From JAYFRC01 sp034926415 (GTDB taxonomy: Bacteria > Bacillota > Clostridia > Oscillospirales > Oscillospiraceae): a DNA stretch of 64,000 bases. The notes below the pieces were generated by a model. It ran no database searches. It was not told where the DNA came from and worked only from the letters and a program-made list of their open reading frames with translations. Below are positions 7,797-16,090 of the stretch, in pieces. The position numbers were made by a program, and so were the translations under genes. Where the stretch lies: the NCBI GenBank assembly GCA_034926415.1, contig JAYFRC010000011.1, forward strand, positions 10,142 through 74,141, given 5' to 3'. Every line of letters starts with the position of its first letter. The first letter of the stretch is position 1.

Positions 7797-8848
7797 CAGC
7801 GCTCCTTCGCGCTCTGCGCCAGCTGCATCAGCAGTAGCTTCAGCACATCCGCGCTGTCGGTTCCCTTTGTCTTCATATCGAGGTCGGCTCTGCGGCAGAG
7901 CGCTACGCCGTCCCGGCACCATTTTTTCGTGAAGCTGCGCGCCGACTGCATCAGCAGCTTTGCGGGATAGTCGGAACGCATACCCCAAATATCAACGAGC
8001 CAGCTCCTGTCGCGCCCGTTTTCTATGGCTATGCGCGCGGTATAGAGCTTTCGCATTTCCCCTCCGATAAGCGACAGCAGCCGCACCGGCTCCTCCTGGC
8101 GTTTTAGCAGTTTGCCGAGCGTTTCGGCCGCGCCGTCGTAATCGCCGCGCGATATGGCGTTCGTCATCGCAAACACATCGGCCTCCACTATCGGGTCGGC
8201 CACGGCGTTGATATCGTCAATCGTTATCTTTTTGCCCTTGGCGTAAGACGAGATCTTTTCTATCTCCGGCAAAAGGCCCGTCATCAGCGTGCCGCACATA
8301 AATATAAGATGCTCTGCGGCGGCGCGGTCTATCGTCTTGCCGCGCTCAGCAAAATGGCGGAATATCCAGTTCACGAGGTCGCTCTGTCCCTGCGCCTTGA
8401 ACTCCACAGCCGAGGCGTACGATGACAGTGCTTCCTTGAGTTTTTTCATTTTACCGTCGGGTTTGTAGGTTAAGACATCGTAAACGAAAACAAGGCAGCA
8501 ATAGGGCGGAAAATCCTCAAGCAGTGAGATGAGCTGGTTTCTCTGCGCTTCGTTGAGTTTATATATATCCATGTCCGTCACGACGACAAGTGTCTTCTCG
8601 CTCATCATCGGAAGCGCCTCAGCCGCGTCCGCAATGTTCTGCACGGTCACGACGCGTCCATCCAGGCGATGGAGGTTGAAATCCTCGAACCCGTCCGGCA
8701 CGATGAGTTTTCTTAGCATGCCGAGATAATGAGCGCGAAGATACGCTTCCTCGCCGTAGAAAATATATACGTTTTCAGGCTCTCCCGCTTTCAGCGCGGC
8801 TTTAAGCCGGTCAAATGCTCCGCTGTCCGTTTCTTTTCTCGCCGCCAT
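7796..8848 (-). CDS. holA: DNA polymerase III delta subunit
   Basis: The delta subunit is the wrench of the clamp loader, opening the beta clamp for loading at primed sites. The 350-residue product has the family pattern: ENVYIFYGEEAYLRAHYL near the N-terminus, VVTDMDIYKLN, the middle helical domain, and a C-terminal collar domain with ISRGDYDGAAETLGKLL and LLSLIGGEMRKLY. ATG at 8848 has GGAG 8 bases upstream. It lies 23 bases downstream of comEC, the usual comEC-holA order in Firmicutes, and is coupled to rnmV. Confidence 0.95.
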   Translation of the reverse strand: MAARKETDSGAFDRLKAALKAGEPENVYIFYGEEAYLRAHYLGMLRKLIVPDGFEDFNLHRLDGRVVTVQNIADAAEALPMMSEKTLVVVTDMDIYKLNEAQRNQLISLLEDFPPYCCLVFVYDVLTYKPDGKMKKLKEALSSYASAVEFKAQGQSDLVNWIFRHFAERGKTIDRAAAEHLIFMCGTLMTGLLPEIEKISSYAKGKKITIDDINAVADPIVEADVFAMTNAISRGDYDGAAETLGKLLKRQEEPVRLLSLIGGEMRKLYTARIAIENGRDRSWLVDIWGMRSDYPAKLLMQSARSFTKKWCRDGVALCRRADLDMKTKGTDSADVLKLLLMQLAQSAKER

Positions 8849-8871
8849 TTTCAAGTCTCCTTAATCTTTCA

Positions 8872-11151
8872 TCAATGCACGGCCACGGTTATGTTTCCGT
8901 TTTGGTCCGTGCGGTAAATATCCATGTCCGCCGATTCAAGACGCGCAAGCACGCGGTCGTTCGGGTGTCCGTAGCTGTTGCTTCCGACCGATATTATCCC
9001 CGCTTTTCCCTGCAGCGCATCAAGCAGGTCGTCGCTCGTGGAAGTTTTGGAGCCGTGATGAGCGACGAGCAGCACCTCCGTTGCCGGGAGCGCTTCATAA
9101 GCCAGCAGCTCTTTTTCACTGGACTTTTCCATGTCCCCGAGAATAAGCGTGTCGAATTCTCCGCAGGTGCACAGCACCGACAGACATTCCTCGTTGTCGC
9201 TTCCGCTTACGAGCGGAGGGAATACTTTGACGCAGGCGTTTCCGAGCGCAAATTCCGTCTTATCTCTCACGTATGTTATCGGTATCCCGTACTCATTCGC
9301 CTCCCGCTCCACCGCGGCGCGGCTTCCTTCGTCATCCTCGATGTCGGGCAATACGAGCTCGCCCACTTCAACCCGGGCAAAAAACGTCGGGAGGCCGTTG
9401 GTGTGGTCGCTGTGGTAATGCGTGAGTATCAGTTTGTCTATCTTGTTATAACCGAGCGTCTGAAGCGCGTCGGCCGCGCGGTCGCCCGCGTCTATCCATG
9501 AGTTCGAGCTTCCGCAGTCCACGAGCACGGCGCTTCCGTCTGAAACCAAAGCCGCCGAAGCCCCCTGTCCCACATTGATGACTATTTCCTCCATCTTTTC
9601 ATTACGCGCCTCTATGCGCGGCAGAGCTATAACGGCGGCCAGAGACACTGCGCAGAGCCCTGCGGCGACCGCATACCGGCTCTTTCTCCCCTTCAGCAAG
9701 AGGCATCCCGCAAACATCGTATACGCGTAGACGAGCCAGAGCAGAATATACGGGTTTGCTCCGTAGACCGCGTGCTCCGGTACATGCGAAAGCACGCTGA
9801 TGACAGCGAGTATGTAATCCGAAAACATCTGCGGGATTATCGCGATAATGTGAGCCAGCGGCATCAATATGAAGCCTGCAATAACACTCAGCATACCGAG
9901 CGCGAAGGCTATCGAGGCAAACCAAAGGCAGAGCAGGTTCGTAAGCGGCGATATGACGCTGAAGCAGCCGAAATAATACATGCTCAGCAGAAGCGTGAAT
10001 ATCATTGCTCCTATCGTTGTGGATAAACTGCCCGCGGCAAATTTCCATATTTTTACACCAACCCTGCGCGCCGGGCTTCCCTTTTCCCTCGCGGCGCTTA
10101 TCGGACAAAACAGTCTGTAGCAGCGCGAGCCGAAAGCCAGTATTCCCGCTATGGCCGCGAAGGAAAGCTGGAGACTCACACTCTGCGCGGCGAAGGGATT
10201 TTTGAGAAGTATCAGCAACAGCGCAAACCCCATCGCCGTCGGATAGTCGTTCTCACGGTTAAATATCGGCGCGAGCGACAGCACTATAAGCATGATGCAC
10301 GCGCGCGTCACAGACGGCGACGCGCCCGTCATAAGCATAAACACCAGCAGCACGGGTATCCCGATAAGCGCCGACATACGGCGTCGTTTTCCCGTGAGCA
10401 GAAGCACAAGTCCAAACAAAAACGCGCAGTGCATGCCGGAGACGGCGGTAATGTGCATTATGCCGGTCTCGGTCATAGCGCTGTACAGCTCGTCTGAAAT
10501 ATCCGTTCGGTCGCCGGTAAGTATTCCCTTCATAAATGCTTCCGCGTCGCCGCTGTACAATTCGCCGATTTTTTGCTTTACGGCTTTTGCAAGCACGAGC
10601 GGATAATATTTCACAGGCACGGAATCCGCTTGGGTTACAGTCATGTCGCCGTCGGCGTAAACCAGGAGCCATATCCCTCTAGAAGTAAATGACGTTATGC
10701 TTTCCCCGCGTATTTCCGACGCGCTTTTTATTTTCGCGTCCGTAATGACCGTATCGCCCGGAGATAGATCTTCAAGCGTGTTCCCGCCGTAAAGCCGGAC
10801 TTTTACCTTTCCGTTTCCGGTCAAAAGATACGCATCCGCGACGTCGCGGTAGCTGCTCTTTTCAGCGTAGCCGGCTATTTCCAGCGTCACCGTTTCATCA
10901 GTACCGGCAAGCTTCTCCGCCGGAGCCTGTATGAGAAGCACAAAAGCGCGCGAATATAGTGCCCCGGCCACAAACGCCGCGGCAATGATGGCGCATATCC
11001 TCCGCCTGTCTCCCTTTTCCGAAACGGCCGCGAAAACGACAAGCGCAGCCGCAGCAGAAAGCACAACGGCAAACGCCGCCTTCTCCGGCAGATAGCATAC
11101 GGCAAAAACTCCGGCGGAAAACGCAAACGCAAAGAAAGCGAGTGGCCTCAT
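8872..11151 (-). CDS. comEC: ComEC/Rec2 competence DNA channel protein
   Basis: ComEC is thought to form the inner-membrane channel for single-stranded DNA uptake during natural transformation. The 759-residue protein has an N-terminal DUF4131-like region with OB-fold character (residues 1-190), a central Competence domain with about eight hydrophobic segments (GIMHITAVSGMHCAFLFGL near 232), and a C-terminal metallo-beta-lactamase-like domain with the metal motif LTHYHSDHTNG near residue 575. It ends with LLVAHHGSKTSTSDDLL. Length matches full ComEC proteins. It overlaps the upstream XRE regulator by four bases (ATGA). ComEA and pilin genes are not in this window, so competence cannot be judged. 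Confidence 0.95.
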   Translation of the reverse strand: MRPLAFFAFAFSAGVFAVCYLPEKAAFAVVLSAAAALVVFAAVSEKGDRRRICAIIAAAFVAGALYSRAFVLLIQAPAEKLAGTDETVTLEIAGYAEKSSYRDVADAYLLTGNGKVKVRLYGGNTLEDLSPGDTVITDAKIKSASEIRGESITSFTSRGIWLLVYADGDMTVTQADSVPVKYYPLVLAKAVKQKIGELYSGDAEAFMKGILTGDRTDISDELYSAMTETGIMHITAVSGMHCAFLFGLVLLLTGKRRRMSALIGIPVLLVFMLMTGASPSVTRACIMLIVLSLAPIFNRENDYPTAMGFALLLILLKNPFAAQSVSLQLSFAAIAGILAFGSRCYRLFCPISAAREKGSPARRVGVKIWKFAAGSLSTTIGAMIFTLLLSMYYFGCFSVISPLTNLLCLWFASIAFALGMLSVIAGFILMPLAHIIAIIPQMFSDYILAVISVLSHVPEHAVYGANPYILLWLVYAYTMFAGCLLLKGRKSRYAVAAGLCAVSLAAVIALPRIEARNEKMEEIVINVGQGASAALVSDGSAVLVDCGSSNSWIDAGDRAADALQTLGYNKIDKLILTHYHSDHTNGLPTFFARVEVGELVLPDIEDDEGSRAAVEREANEYGIPITYVRDKTEFALGNACVKVFPPLVSGSDNEECLSVLCTCGEFDTLILGDMEKSSEKELLAYEALPATEVLLVAHHGSKTSTSDDLLDALQGKAGIISVGSNSYGHPNDRVLARLESADMDIYRTDQNGNITVAVH

Positions 11152-11369
11152 CCCGTCTTGGACGGCTTTGGGTCGTCGGTCAGCCCGAGAATATAATCCG
11201 TACTCGTTTTGTAGTACCGCGCGAGCTTAACGACGGCCCATACGGGTATCTCGCGGAGACCGGCTTCATAGCGTCTGTAAACGCTTCGGTGCATATTAAG
11301 ATAGTCCGCGACCGCCTGCTGGGTTTTGTCATTGTCCTCGCGCAAGTCTTTTATGCGGTAAAACTCCAT
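11148..11369 (-). CDS. Small XRE-family HTH regulator
   Basis: This 73-residue protein is almost entirely one helix-turn-helix of the Cro/CI (XRE) type: IKDLREDNDKTQQAVADYLN, then MHRSVYRRYEAGLREIP and KLARYYKTSTDYILGLTD. The motif ends in the usual YILGLTD. There is no sensor domain. Its stop overlaps the comEC start (ATGA), so it is co-translated with comEC and could be an autoregulator of this transcript. Such single-domain XRE proteins often repress their own operon, but no partner is known. Confidence 0.85.
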   Translation of the reverse strand: MEFYRIKDLREDNDKTQQAVADYLNMHRSVYRRYEAGLREIPVWAVVKLARYYKTSTDYILGLTDDPKPSKTG

Positions 11370-11518
11370 CTGAAATCACCACAAAAATGTTACCAAATGG
11401 CAACATTTCCAGCAACAATTGTTTCCATACGGAGCCATCAGTATGTAAATAAATATCCTTGCGGGAATTGATATCCCGTAAGGACGGAGACAGGCGCCGA
11501 AAGGTTTCGATATAGAAT

Positions 11519-11550
11519 CCGTAGGGGCGATTCATGAAGCGCCCCTACGG
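11519..11550. repeat. 32-bp palindromic intergenic repeat
   Basis: CCGTAGGGGCG and CGCCCCTACGG are perfect inverted arms around ATTCATGAAG, which is itself palindromic (TTCATGAA). The whole unit is symmetric over 32 bp with one mismatched pair. Similar GTAGGGGCG palindromes occur as dispersed intergenic repeats in Oscillospirales. There is no T-tract, so it is not a standard terminator. The rest of the 235-base gap (11370-11604) holds a smaller CGGGA/TCCCG dyad near 11462-11478 and no convincing gene. Confidence 0.7.
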
Positions 11551-11604
11551 AAGCGTACAAAAGTCACACGCGGGCGGGAACGGAATCCCCGCAACAGCGT
11601 CCCA

Positions 11605-11943
11605 TCAGCCCGGAGGCCACGTCATGTCCCTGCCCGACAGAACATGGAAATGCAGGTGATGAACGCTCTGCCCCGCCTGCTCGCCGCAGTTTGACACGAC
11701 TCTGAAATCGGTTATCCCCATTTCCTTAGTCAGCTTTGAGATTACCTCGAACGCGTGGGCAACAATATGCGAATTTTCCGCCGTTATCTCGCCGCAGGAC
11801 GCTATATGCTCCTTTGGAATCACAAGAAAATGTACAGGGGCCTGCGGGTCGATGTCGTAAAAGGCGTAGACAAGCTCGTCCTCATAGACCTTTTTCGACG
11901 GTATCTCTCCGCCCGCTATTTTGCAGAACAGACACTCTGACAT
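11605..11943 (-). CDS. HIT (histidine triad) family hydrolase
   Basis: This 112-residue protein is a histidine-triad nucleotide hydrolase of the HINT type, acting on AMP-linked phosphoramidates such as aminoacyl-adenylates. It begins CLFCKIAGGEIPSKKVYED and carries the triad motif VHHLHFHVLSG near residue 97, where the histidines bind the phosphate and form the nucleophile. CLFCK near the start could bind zinc. It sits 37 bases downstream of alaS on the same strand and is probably co-transcribed. The link to aminoacyl-adenylates would fit but is not proven. Confidence 0.93.
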   Translation of the reverse strand: MSECLFCKIAGGEIPSKKVYEDELVYAFYDIDPQAPVHFLVIPKEHIASCGEITAENSHIVAHAFEVISKLTKEMGITDFRVVSNCGEQAGQSVHHLHFHVLSGRDMTWPPG

Positions 11944-11980
11944 TTTGCCGAACCTCCTTTTTACTGATTATAATAAATTA

Positions 11981-14626
11981 TTATTTTGCCTTCTCCGCAA
12001 CAAAATCGTCCACCGCGGCAAGAGCGTCGTCCAGCTTCAGGAGGTCTTTGCCCCCGCCCATGGCACTGTCCGGCTTTCCGCCGCCGCTGCCGCCAGCTAT
12101 GGCGGATATGACCTTTACGAGTTCTCCGGCTTTTACGCCCTTCGCAACCGCGTCCTTGCCGCAGACCGCGAGGAAGGTTATCTTGTTATCGCCTTCAACG
12201 GCCAGAACCGCGACTATCGCGGGTTCCTTATCGCGGAGAAAATCGCCCATCTGGCGCAGGGCATTGGCGTCGACGTCGCTTATTGTTTTTGTGATGACTT
12301 TCAGCCCAGACACCTCTTTGAATGCCGTCAGACAGTTCTTGGCCTGACCCATGCATTCCTTTGTCCTGGCCTTTTCAAGAGCGGCGCGCAGTCCCTTCAT
12401 CTCACCCACGGCCTGCTCGGCCTTTTCGACTACATCCGCGGGGCAGACCTTGAACACGTCGGACAGATGGGACAGCAGCAAAATGCTGTTGTTCATAAGC
12501 TCAATAGACTCTCTGCCGACCGTTGCCTCGATGCGGCGGACGCCGGAAGCTATCGACGCCTCGGACTTTATGTGAAACGCACCGACCTTGGCGGTATTGT
12601 CAAGATGCGTGCCGCCGCAGAATTCCATAGAGAACGTGTCTTTGCCGTCTCCCATGCTGACAACGCGGACAATGTCGCCGTACTTTTCACCGAACATTGC
12701 AACCGCGCCGAGCTTCTTTGCCTCGGCTATCGGGAGCACCTGTGTATCGACGGTGTCACCCTTGAGTATCTCATCGTTGACGATACAGCTTATCCTGTCC
12801 AGCTCCTCGGCGCTTATCGCTGAGAAATGCGTAAAGTCGAAGCGAAGCCTGTCGGGCTCAACAAGCGAGCCGGCCTGATGCACATGCTCACCGAGCACGG
12901 ATTTAAGCGCCGCGTCCAACAGATGTGTAGCCGAATGCGCGCGCATTATTGCGCAGCGGCGGTCGGCATCTATCTTGGCAGTCACAACGTCGTCGACAGA
13001 GAGCTTGCCCTCGGTCATAACCCCGCTGTGCAGATACTTGCCGCCCTTGTCCTTTTGCACGTCCTCAACGCTGAACAGCGCGTCACCGCAGATTATTACA
13101 CCGTGGTCTGCCACCTGGCCGCCCATCTCGGCATAAAACGGAGTTTTGTCGAGAACAATTATTCCCTTGTTGCCCTTGCGAATTTCGGAGCAGAGCTCGC
13201 CGTCCGAAACCATAGCAAGTATCTTCGCCTCGGCCTCGCTTTCGGTATAGCCGACAAACTCGGACGGGGTGTTGTCGAGGCCGAGGTCTATTCCCGCCCA
13301 CGCGAGGTCTCCGAGAGCTTCTCTCGCCTTGCGGGCGCGCACGCGCTGCTCTTCCATTTCCTTATCAAAGCCGGCGCGGTCGAGCTGCATGCCTTCGTCA
13401 GCAGCCATCTCCTCCGTCAGGTCTATCGGAAAACCGTAGGTGTCGTAGAGCTTAAAAGCGTCGGATCCGGAAAACACGGTCTCGCCCTTGGCCTTGTGCT
13501 CGACGAGGATTTCTGAAAATATCTTCATTCCGTCGTCTATCGTTCTGGCAAAATTTTCCTCTTCGACTTTTATGACGCGGGTTATATACGCCTGCTTTTC
13601 GCGAAGATCGGGATAGTGCCCTTCGTTTTCATGTATTACGGTGTCACAGACCTTGTACAAAAACGGCTTGTCCACGCCTAGCAGCTTACCGCGGCGCGCG
13701 GCGCGGCGGATAAGGCGGCGCAGCACGTAGCCGCGTCCCTCGTTCGACGGAAGCACGCCGTCGCTGATCATGAACGTCGCTGAACGGATATGGTCAGTGA
13801 TTATGCGAAGAGATACGTCTCGCTTATCGCTTTCGCCGTAATGCGCGCCGGTTATCTCGCTTACCTTGTTGGTGATATTCATAACGGTATCGACGTCGAA
13901 CAGACTGTCCACGTCCTGACACACTACCGCAAGACGTTCGAGCCCCATACCGGTATCGATATTCTTCTGCTTGAGCTCGGTATAGTGTCCCTCGCCGTCG
14001 TTATTGAACTGCGAAAACACGTTGTTCCATATCTCCATGAACCTGTCGCAGTCGCAGCCGGGGCCGCAGCCCGGCTTGCCGCAGCCGTACTTTTCTCCGC
14101 GGTCGTAATATATCTCGGAGCACGGGCCGCACGGGCCGCTGCCGTGCTCCCAGAAGTTGTCCTCCTTGCCGAGACGGACTATATGATCCTCAGGAATACC
14201 GATTTCCTTGTGCCAGATATCGTAGGCCTCGTCGTCGTCGAGATAGACCGAAGGATAAAGGCGCGTCGGATCAAGTCCGACGACCTTAGTCAGAAATTCC
14301 CAGCTCCAGTTAATTGCCTCGCGCTTGAAGTAGTCGCCGAAAGAGAAGTTGCCGAGCATCTCAAAATAAGTTCCGTGGCGCGCGGTCCTGCCGATGTTTT
14401 CTATGTCGCCGGTGCGGATACATTTCTGACAGGTGCAGACGCGGCGGCGCGGCGGCTCCTGCTCGCCTGTGAAAAAGGGCTTCATCGGCGCCATGCCGGA
14501 ATTTATAAGCAGCAGCGACGCGTCGTTCTGCGGTATTAGCGAAAAGCTCGGCAGGCGCAGATGTCCCTTGCTTTCAAAGAAGCTGAGGAACATCTCGCGC
14601 AGCTCGTTTACGCAGTATTTTTTCAT
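11981..14626 (-). CDS. alaS: Alanyl-tRNA synthetase
   Basis: This class II synthetase charges tRNA-Ala and edits Ser/Gly mischarging. The 881-residue product begins MKKYCVNELREMFLSFFESK. It has catalytic-domain motifs (GTYFEMLGNFSFGDYFK; YVLRRLIRRAARRGK), an editing domain with HSATHLLDAAL and CGGTHLDNT zinc-ligand motifs (from about residue 560), and a C-terminal domain rich in glycine (GGSGGGKPDSAMGGGKD). Length is normal. The ATG at 14626 follows GGAGG by 10 bases; the frame upstream belongs to the leader. Expression is controlled by the alanine-type T-box leader immediately upstream. Confidence 0.98.
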   Translation of the reverse strand: MKKYCVNELREMFLSFFESKGHLRLPSFSLIPQNDASLLLINSGMAPMKPFFTGEQEPPRRRVCTCQKCIRTGDIENIGRTARHGTYFEMLGNFSFGDYFKREAINWSWEFLTKVVGLDPTRLYPSVYLDDDEAYDIWHKEIGIPEDHIVRLGKEDNFWEHGSGPCGPCSEIYYDRGEKYGCGKPGCGPGCDCDRFMEIWNNVFSQFNNDGEGHYTELKQKNIDTGMGLERLAVVCQDVDSLFDVDTVMNITNKVSEITGAHYGESDKRDVSLRIITDHIRSATFMISDGVLPSNEGRGYVLRRLIRRAARRGKLLGVDKPFLYKVCDTVIHENEGHYPDLREKQAYITRVIKVEEENFARTIDDGMKIFSEILVEHKAKGETVFSGSDAFKLYDTYGFPIDLTEEMAADEGMQLDRAGFDKEMEEQRVRARKAREALGDLAWAGIDLGLDNTPSEFVGYTESEAEAKILAMVSDGELCSEIRKGNKGIIVLDKTPFYAEMGGQVADHGVIICGDALFSVEDVQKDKGGKYLHSGVMTEGKLSVDDVVTAKIDADRRCAIMRAHSATHLLDAALKSVLGEHVHQAGSLVEPDRLRFDFTHFSAISAEELDRISCIVNDEILKGDTVDTQVLPIAEAKKLGAVAMFGEKYGDIVRVVSMGDGKDTFSMEFCGGTHLDNTAKVGAFHIKSEASIASGVRRIEATVGRESIELMNNSILLLSHLSDVFKVCPADVVEKAEQAVGEMKGLRAALEKARTKECMGQAKNCLTAFKEVSGLKVITKTISDVDANALRQMGDFLRDKEPAIVAVLAVEGDNKITFLAVCGKDAVAKGVKAGELVKVISAIAGGSGGGKPDSAMGGGKDLLKLDDALAAVDDFVAEKAK

Positions 14627-14672
14627 GTTGTTTCTTCCTCCAAAATGTGATTTTACAAAGGTACGCGGGCGA

Positions 14673-14711
14673 CAAAAAATGCTCCGCCCCCTATAAACAT
14701 AGGGGCGAAGC
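14673..14711 (-). terminator. T-box-controlled terminator before alaS
   Basis: The stem GCTTCGCCCCTAT / ATAGGGGGCGGAGC is followed by ATTTTTTG on the minus strand. It overlaps the 3' half of the T-box antiterminator, as expected for transcription attenuation. Confidence 0.88.
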
Positions 14712-14908
14712 ACGCTTCACGGTACCACCCTAATTTATGCGCTTGCGCATATCTCGGTCATCCTCTATCGGGGATGGGGCGTGCCGTTTTCGCGGCCGGC
14801 TCGGAAATAGCCGCCCCGCCGCAATGCACGAAGGGCTCGCACCATCCCCTTCTCGCTTGGTGCCGCTTGTCACAAGGCTCGTTTCTTCATCGCCATTTCA
14901 AATATAAC
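14673..14908 (-). ncRNA. T-box riboswitch leader of alaS
   Basis: On the minus strand the conserved T-box core appears as AGGGTGGTACCGTG (around 14718-14732). Upstream is a stem I region with AGCGAGAAGGGGATGGTGCGAGCC (14826-14859, split in the RNA), similar to the AGAGA/GGTG features of T-box stems. The core is followed by a terminator whose stem is GCTTCGCCCCTAT / ATAGGGG-CGGAGC (14681-14711) and a T-tract (14674-14679). Uncharged tRNA-Ala would stabilise the antiterminator and let alaS be transcribed. I could not place the specifier codon firmly; GCG and GCC triplets occur in the 3' part of stem I. Confidence 0.92.
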
Positions 14909-14914
14909 AAAACT

Positions 14915-14942
14915 ATTTTAACATTATTTGCCCGATTGTCAA
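14915..14942 (-). promoter_or_regulatory. Sigma-A promoter of alaS T-box transcript
   Basis: Minus strand: TTGACA (14937-14942), 16 bases, TAAAAT (14915-14920). Transcription would start near 14908, giving a leader of about 280 bases before alaS. Confidence 0.7.
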
Positions 14943-14959
14943 TATATCAGCCGCTTTTA

Positions 14960-14988
14960 TTGACAAAAATACCGCCCGATTATATGAT
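14960..14988 (+). promoter_or_regulatory. Sigma-A promoter of the kinase-like gene
   Basis: TTGACA (14960-14965), 17 bases, TATGAT (14983-14988), followed closely by AGGAAG and the ATG at 15013. It is back-to-back with the alaS promoter. Confidence 0.75.
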
Positions 14989-15012
14989 TAAAAAAAGGAA
15001 GTGAAGGCACGC

Positions 15013-15957
15013 ATGAACGAGACAAAGGAGCTCATATTCCGCATACGCAGCACATATCCGGCGGCTCAGCTCAGCGATTACATAAAATTCATATATGAAA
15101 GCGAATTCGGCGGCGGCTCGTCGGACGCGGCTGCTGTCGAAATCGCCATGCGCTGCGCATCTCCCGCATCCGATCTCGTCGATCCTCTCGGAAGCGGCTT
15201 TGCTCGGATAAACCTCGGAAACGCCCGCGAAGCCGGGTTTACGGCAAACACGCTCTTGCGCATGTCATCGATGCCGAGCGCCGGCGGCTCGGCCGAGAGT
15301 TTTCACAGCAAGCTCAACATCCTCCGCTATATGTGTGAAAGCGGCGAGCTGCCCTTTTCTTCCGGCGTATGGAATATCTATCTCATCAACTATCAGGCGG
15401 CGGGTTTCCCAAGGCTCGAGCACAGTGCGGCGTTCCTTGAAAAGTACCGTCCATCATATATCGTTGTAGGCGAGGCGTACGCCAAATACATGCCGCTTTT
15501 CTGCGCCGCCGACACCATGCTTTCATCCGGAAAAGGCGGAGCGCTCGCGATAGACGGCTGCCGCGCGTCTGGCAAGACGTATCTTTCAGAGCTGCTGTCG
15601 GGCATCTTTGACTGTCAGGTGTTTCACACTCAGGATTTTTTCCTGCCGGAGCACGAATGCACGACCTGGAGAAATTCCATGGATTCAGAACAGCTCGCGC
15701 AGGCGCTCGCAATGGCCCGCGCCGACGGCGGGAACAGGCTTCTAGTTTCAGAGGGGCTTTTCAGCGCCCAACCGAATCTGCGTCCGCTTTACGGCTTCAC
15801 GGCCGCGCTTAAAATAGCGCCGGAGCACGAGCTGTACAGGCTTAAAAAAAGCCTGAGCGTGCGCGACATAAAGCTATTTTCCGAGCGATGGCTCCCGATG
15901 GAGCAAAAATATATAAGCGAGACGGCGCTTTTTGATTACGCCGATGCCGTAATATAG
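15013..15957 (+). CDS. P-loop uridine kinase-like protein of unknown function
   Basis: This 314-residue protein has two parts. Residues 1-165 form an N-terminal domain I cannot name (YESEFGGGSSDAAAVEIAM; LVDPLGSGFARINLG; YIVVGEAYAKY). From residue 170 a P-loop kinase domain follows, with the Walker A AIDGCRASGKTYLSELL and a downstream VFHTQDFFLPEHE segment that resembles the substrate region of uridine kinases. It ends with KKSLSVRDIKLFSERWLPMEQKY. It therefore looks like a nucleoside or small-metabolite kinase fused to an accessory domain. The ATG at 15013 was preferred over a GTG 12 bases 5' that falls within the AGGAAG site. It has its own promoter and terminator, so it is monocistronic. 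Confidence 0.65.
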   Translation: MNETKELIFRIRSTYPAAQLSDYIKFIYESEFGGGSSDAAAVEIAMRCASPASDLVDPLGSGFARINLGNAREAGFTANTLLRMSSMPSAGGSAESFHSKLNILRYMCESGELPFSSGVWNIYLINYQAAGFPRLEHSAAFLEKYRPSYIVVGEAYAKYMPLFCAADTMLSSGKGGALAIDGCRASGKTYLSELLSGIFDCQVFHTQDFFLPEHECTTWRNSMDSEQLAQALAMARADGGNRLLVSEGLFSAQPNLRPLYGFTAALKIAPEHELYRLKKSLSVRDIKLFSERWLPMEQKYISETALFDYADAVI

Positions 15958-16006
15958 CGAGCGTTCCAATTTTTAAAAAATTTTTAATATTTTATTTTTT
16001 AATCAA

Positions 16007-16050
16007 AAAGGTAGCCTTGAGAAACACTTTGTTTCATAAGGCTACCTTTG
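16007..16050. terminator. Bidirectional terminator
   Basis: AAAGGTAGCCTT-gagaaac and gtttcat-AAGGCTACCTTT form a long stem with a T-rich flank on the plus side and an A/T-rich flank on the other. It serves the kinase-like gene (+) and the convergent LysR gene (-). Confidence 0.88.
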
Positions 16051-16090
16051 TTTTCTTCTGTTCAACATAAAATCAACATAAAATATTTGT

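Noticed and set aside
6468..7970. 500-codon plus-strand frame antisense to glnS and rnmV
   Set aside because: Composition (Arg/Val/His-rich) and perfect overlap with two well-recognised genes show it is a shadow frame of GC-rich coding sequence.
11329..11535. 68-residue minus-strand frame starting NRPYGFYIETFRRL
   Set aside because: It is the translation of the palindromic repeat and its flank, without a ribosome site, and it covers the upstream region of the XRE gene.
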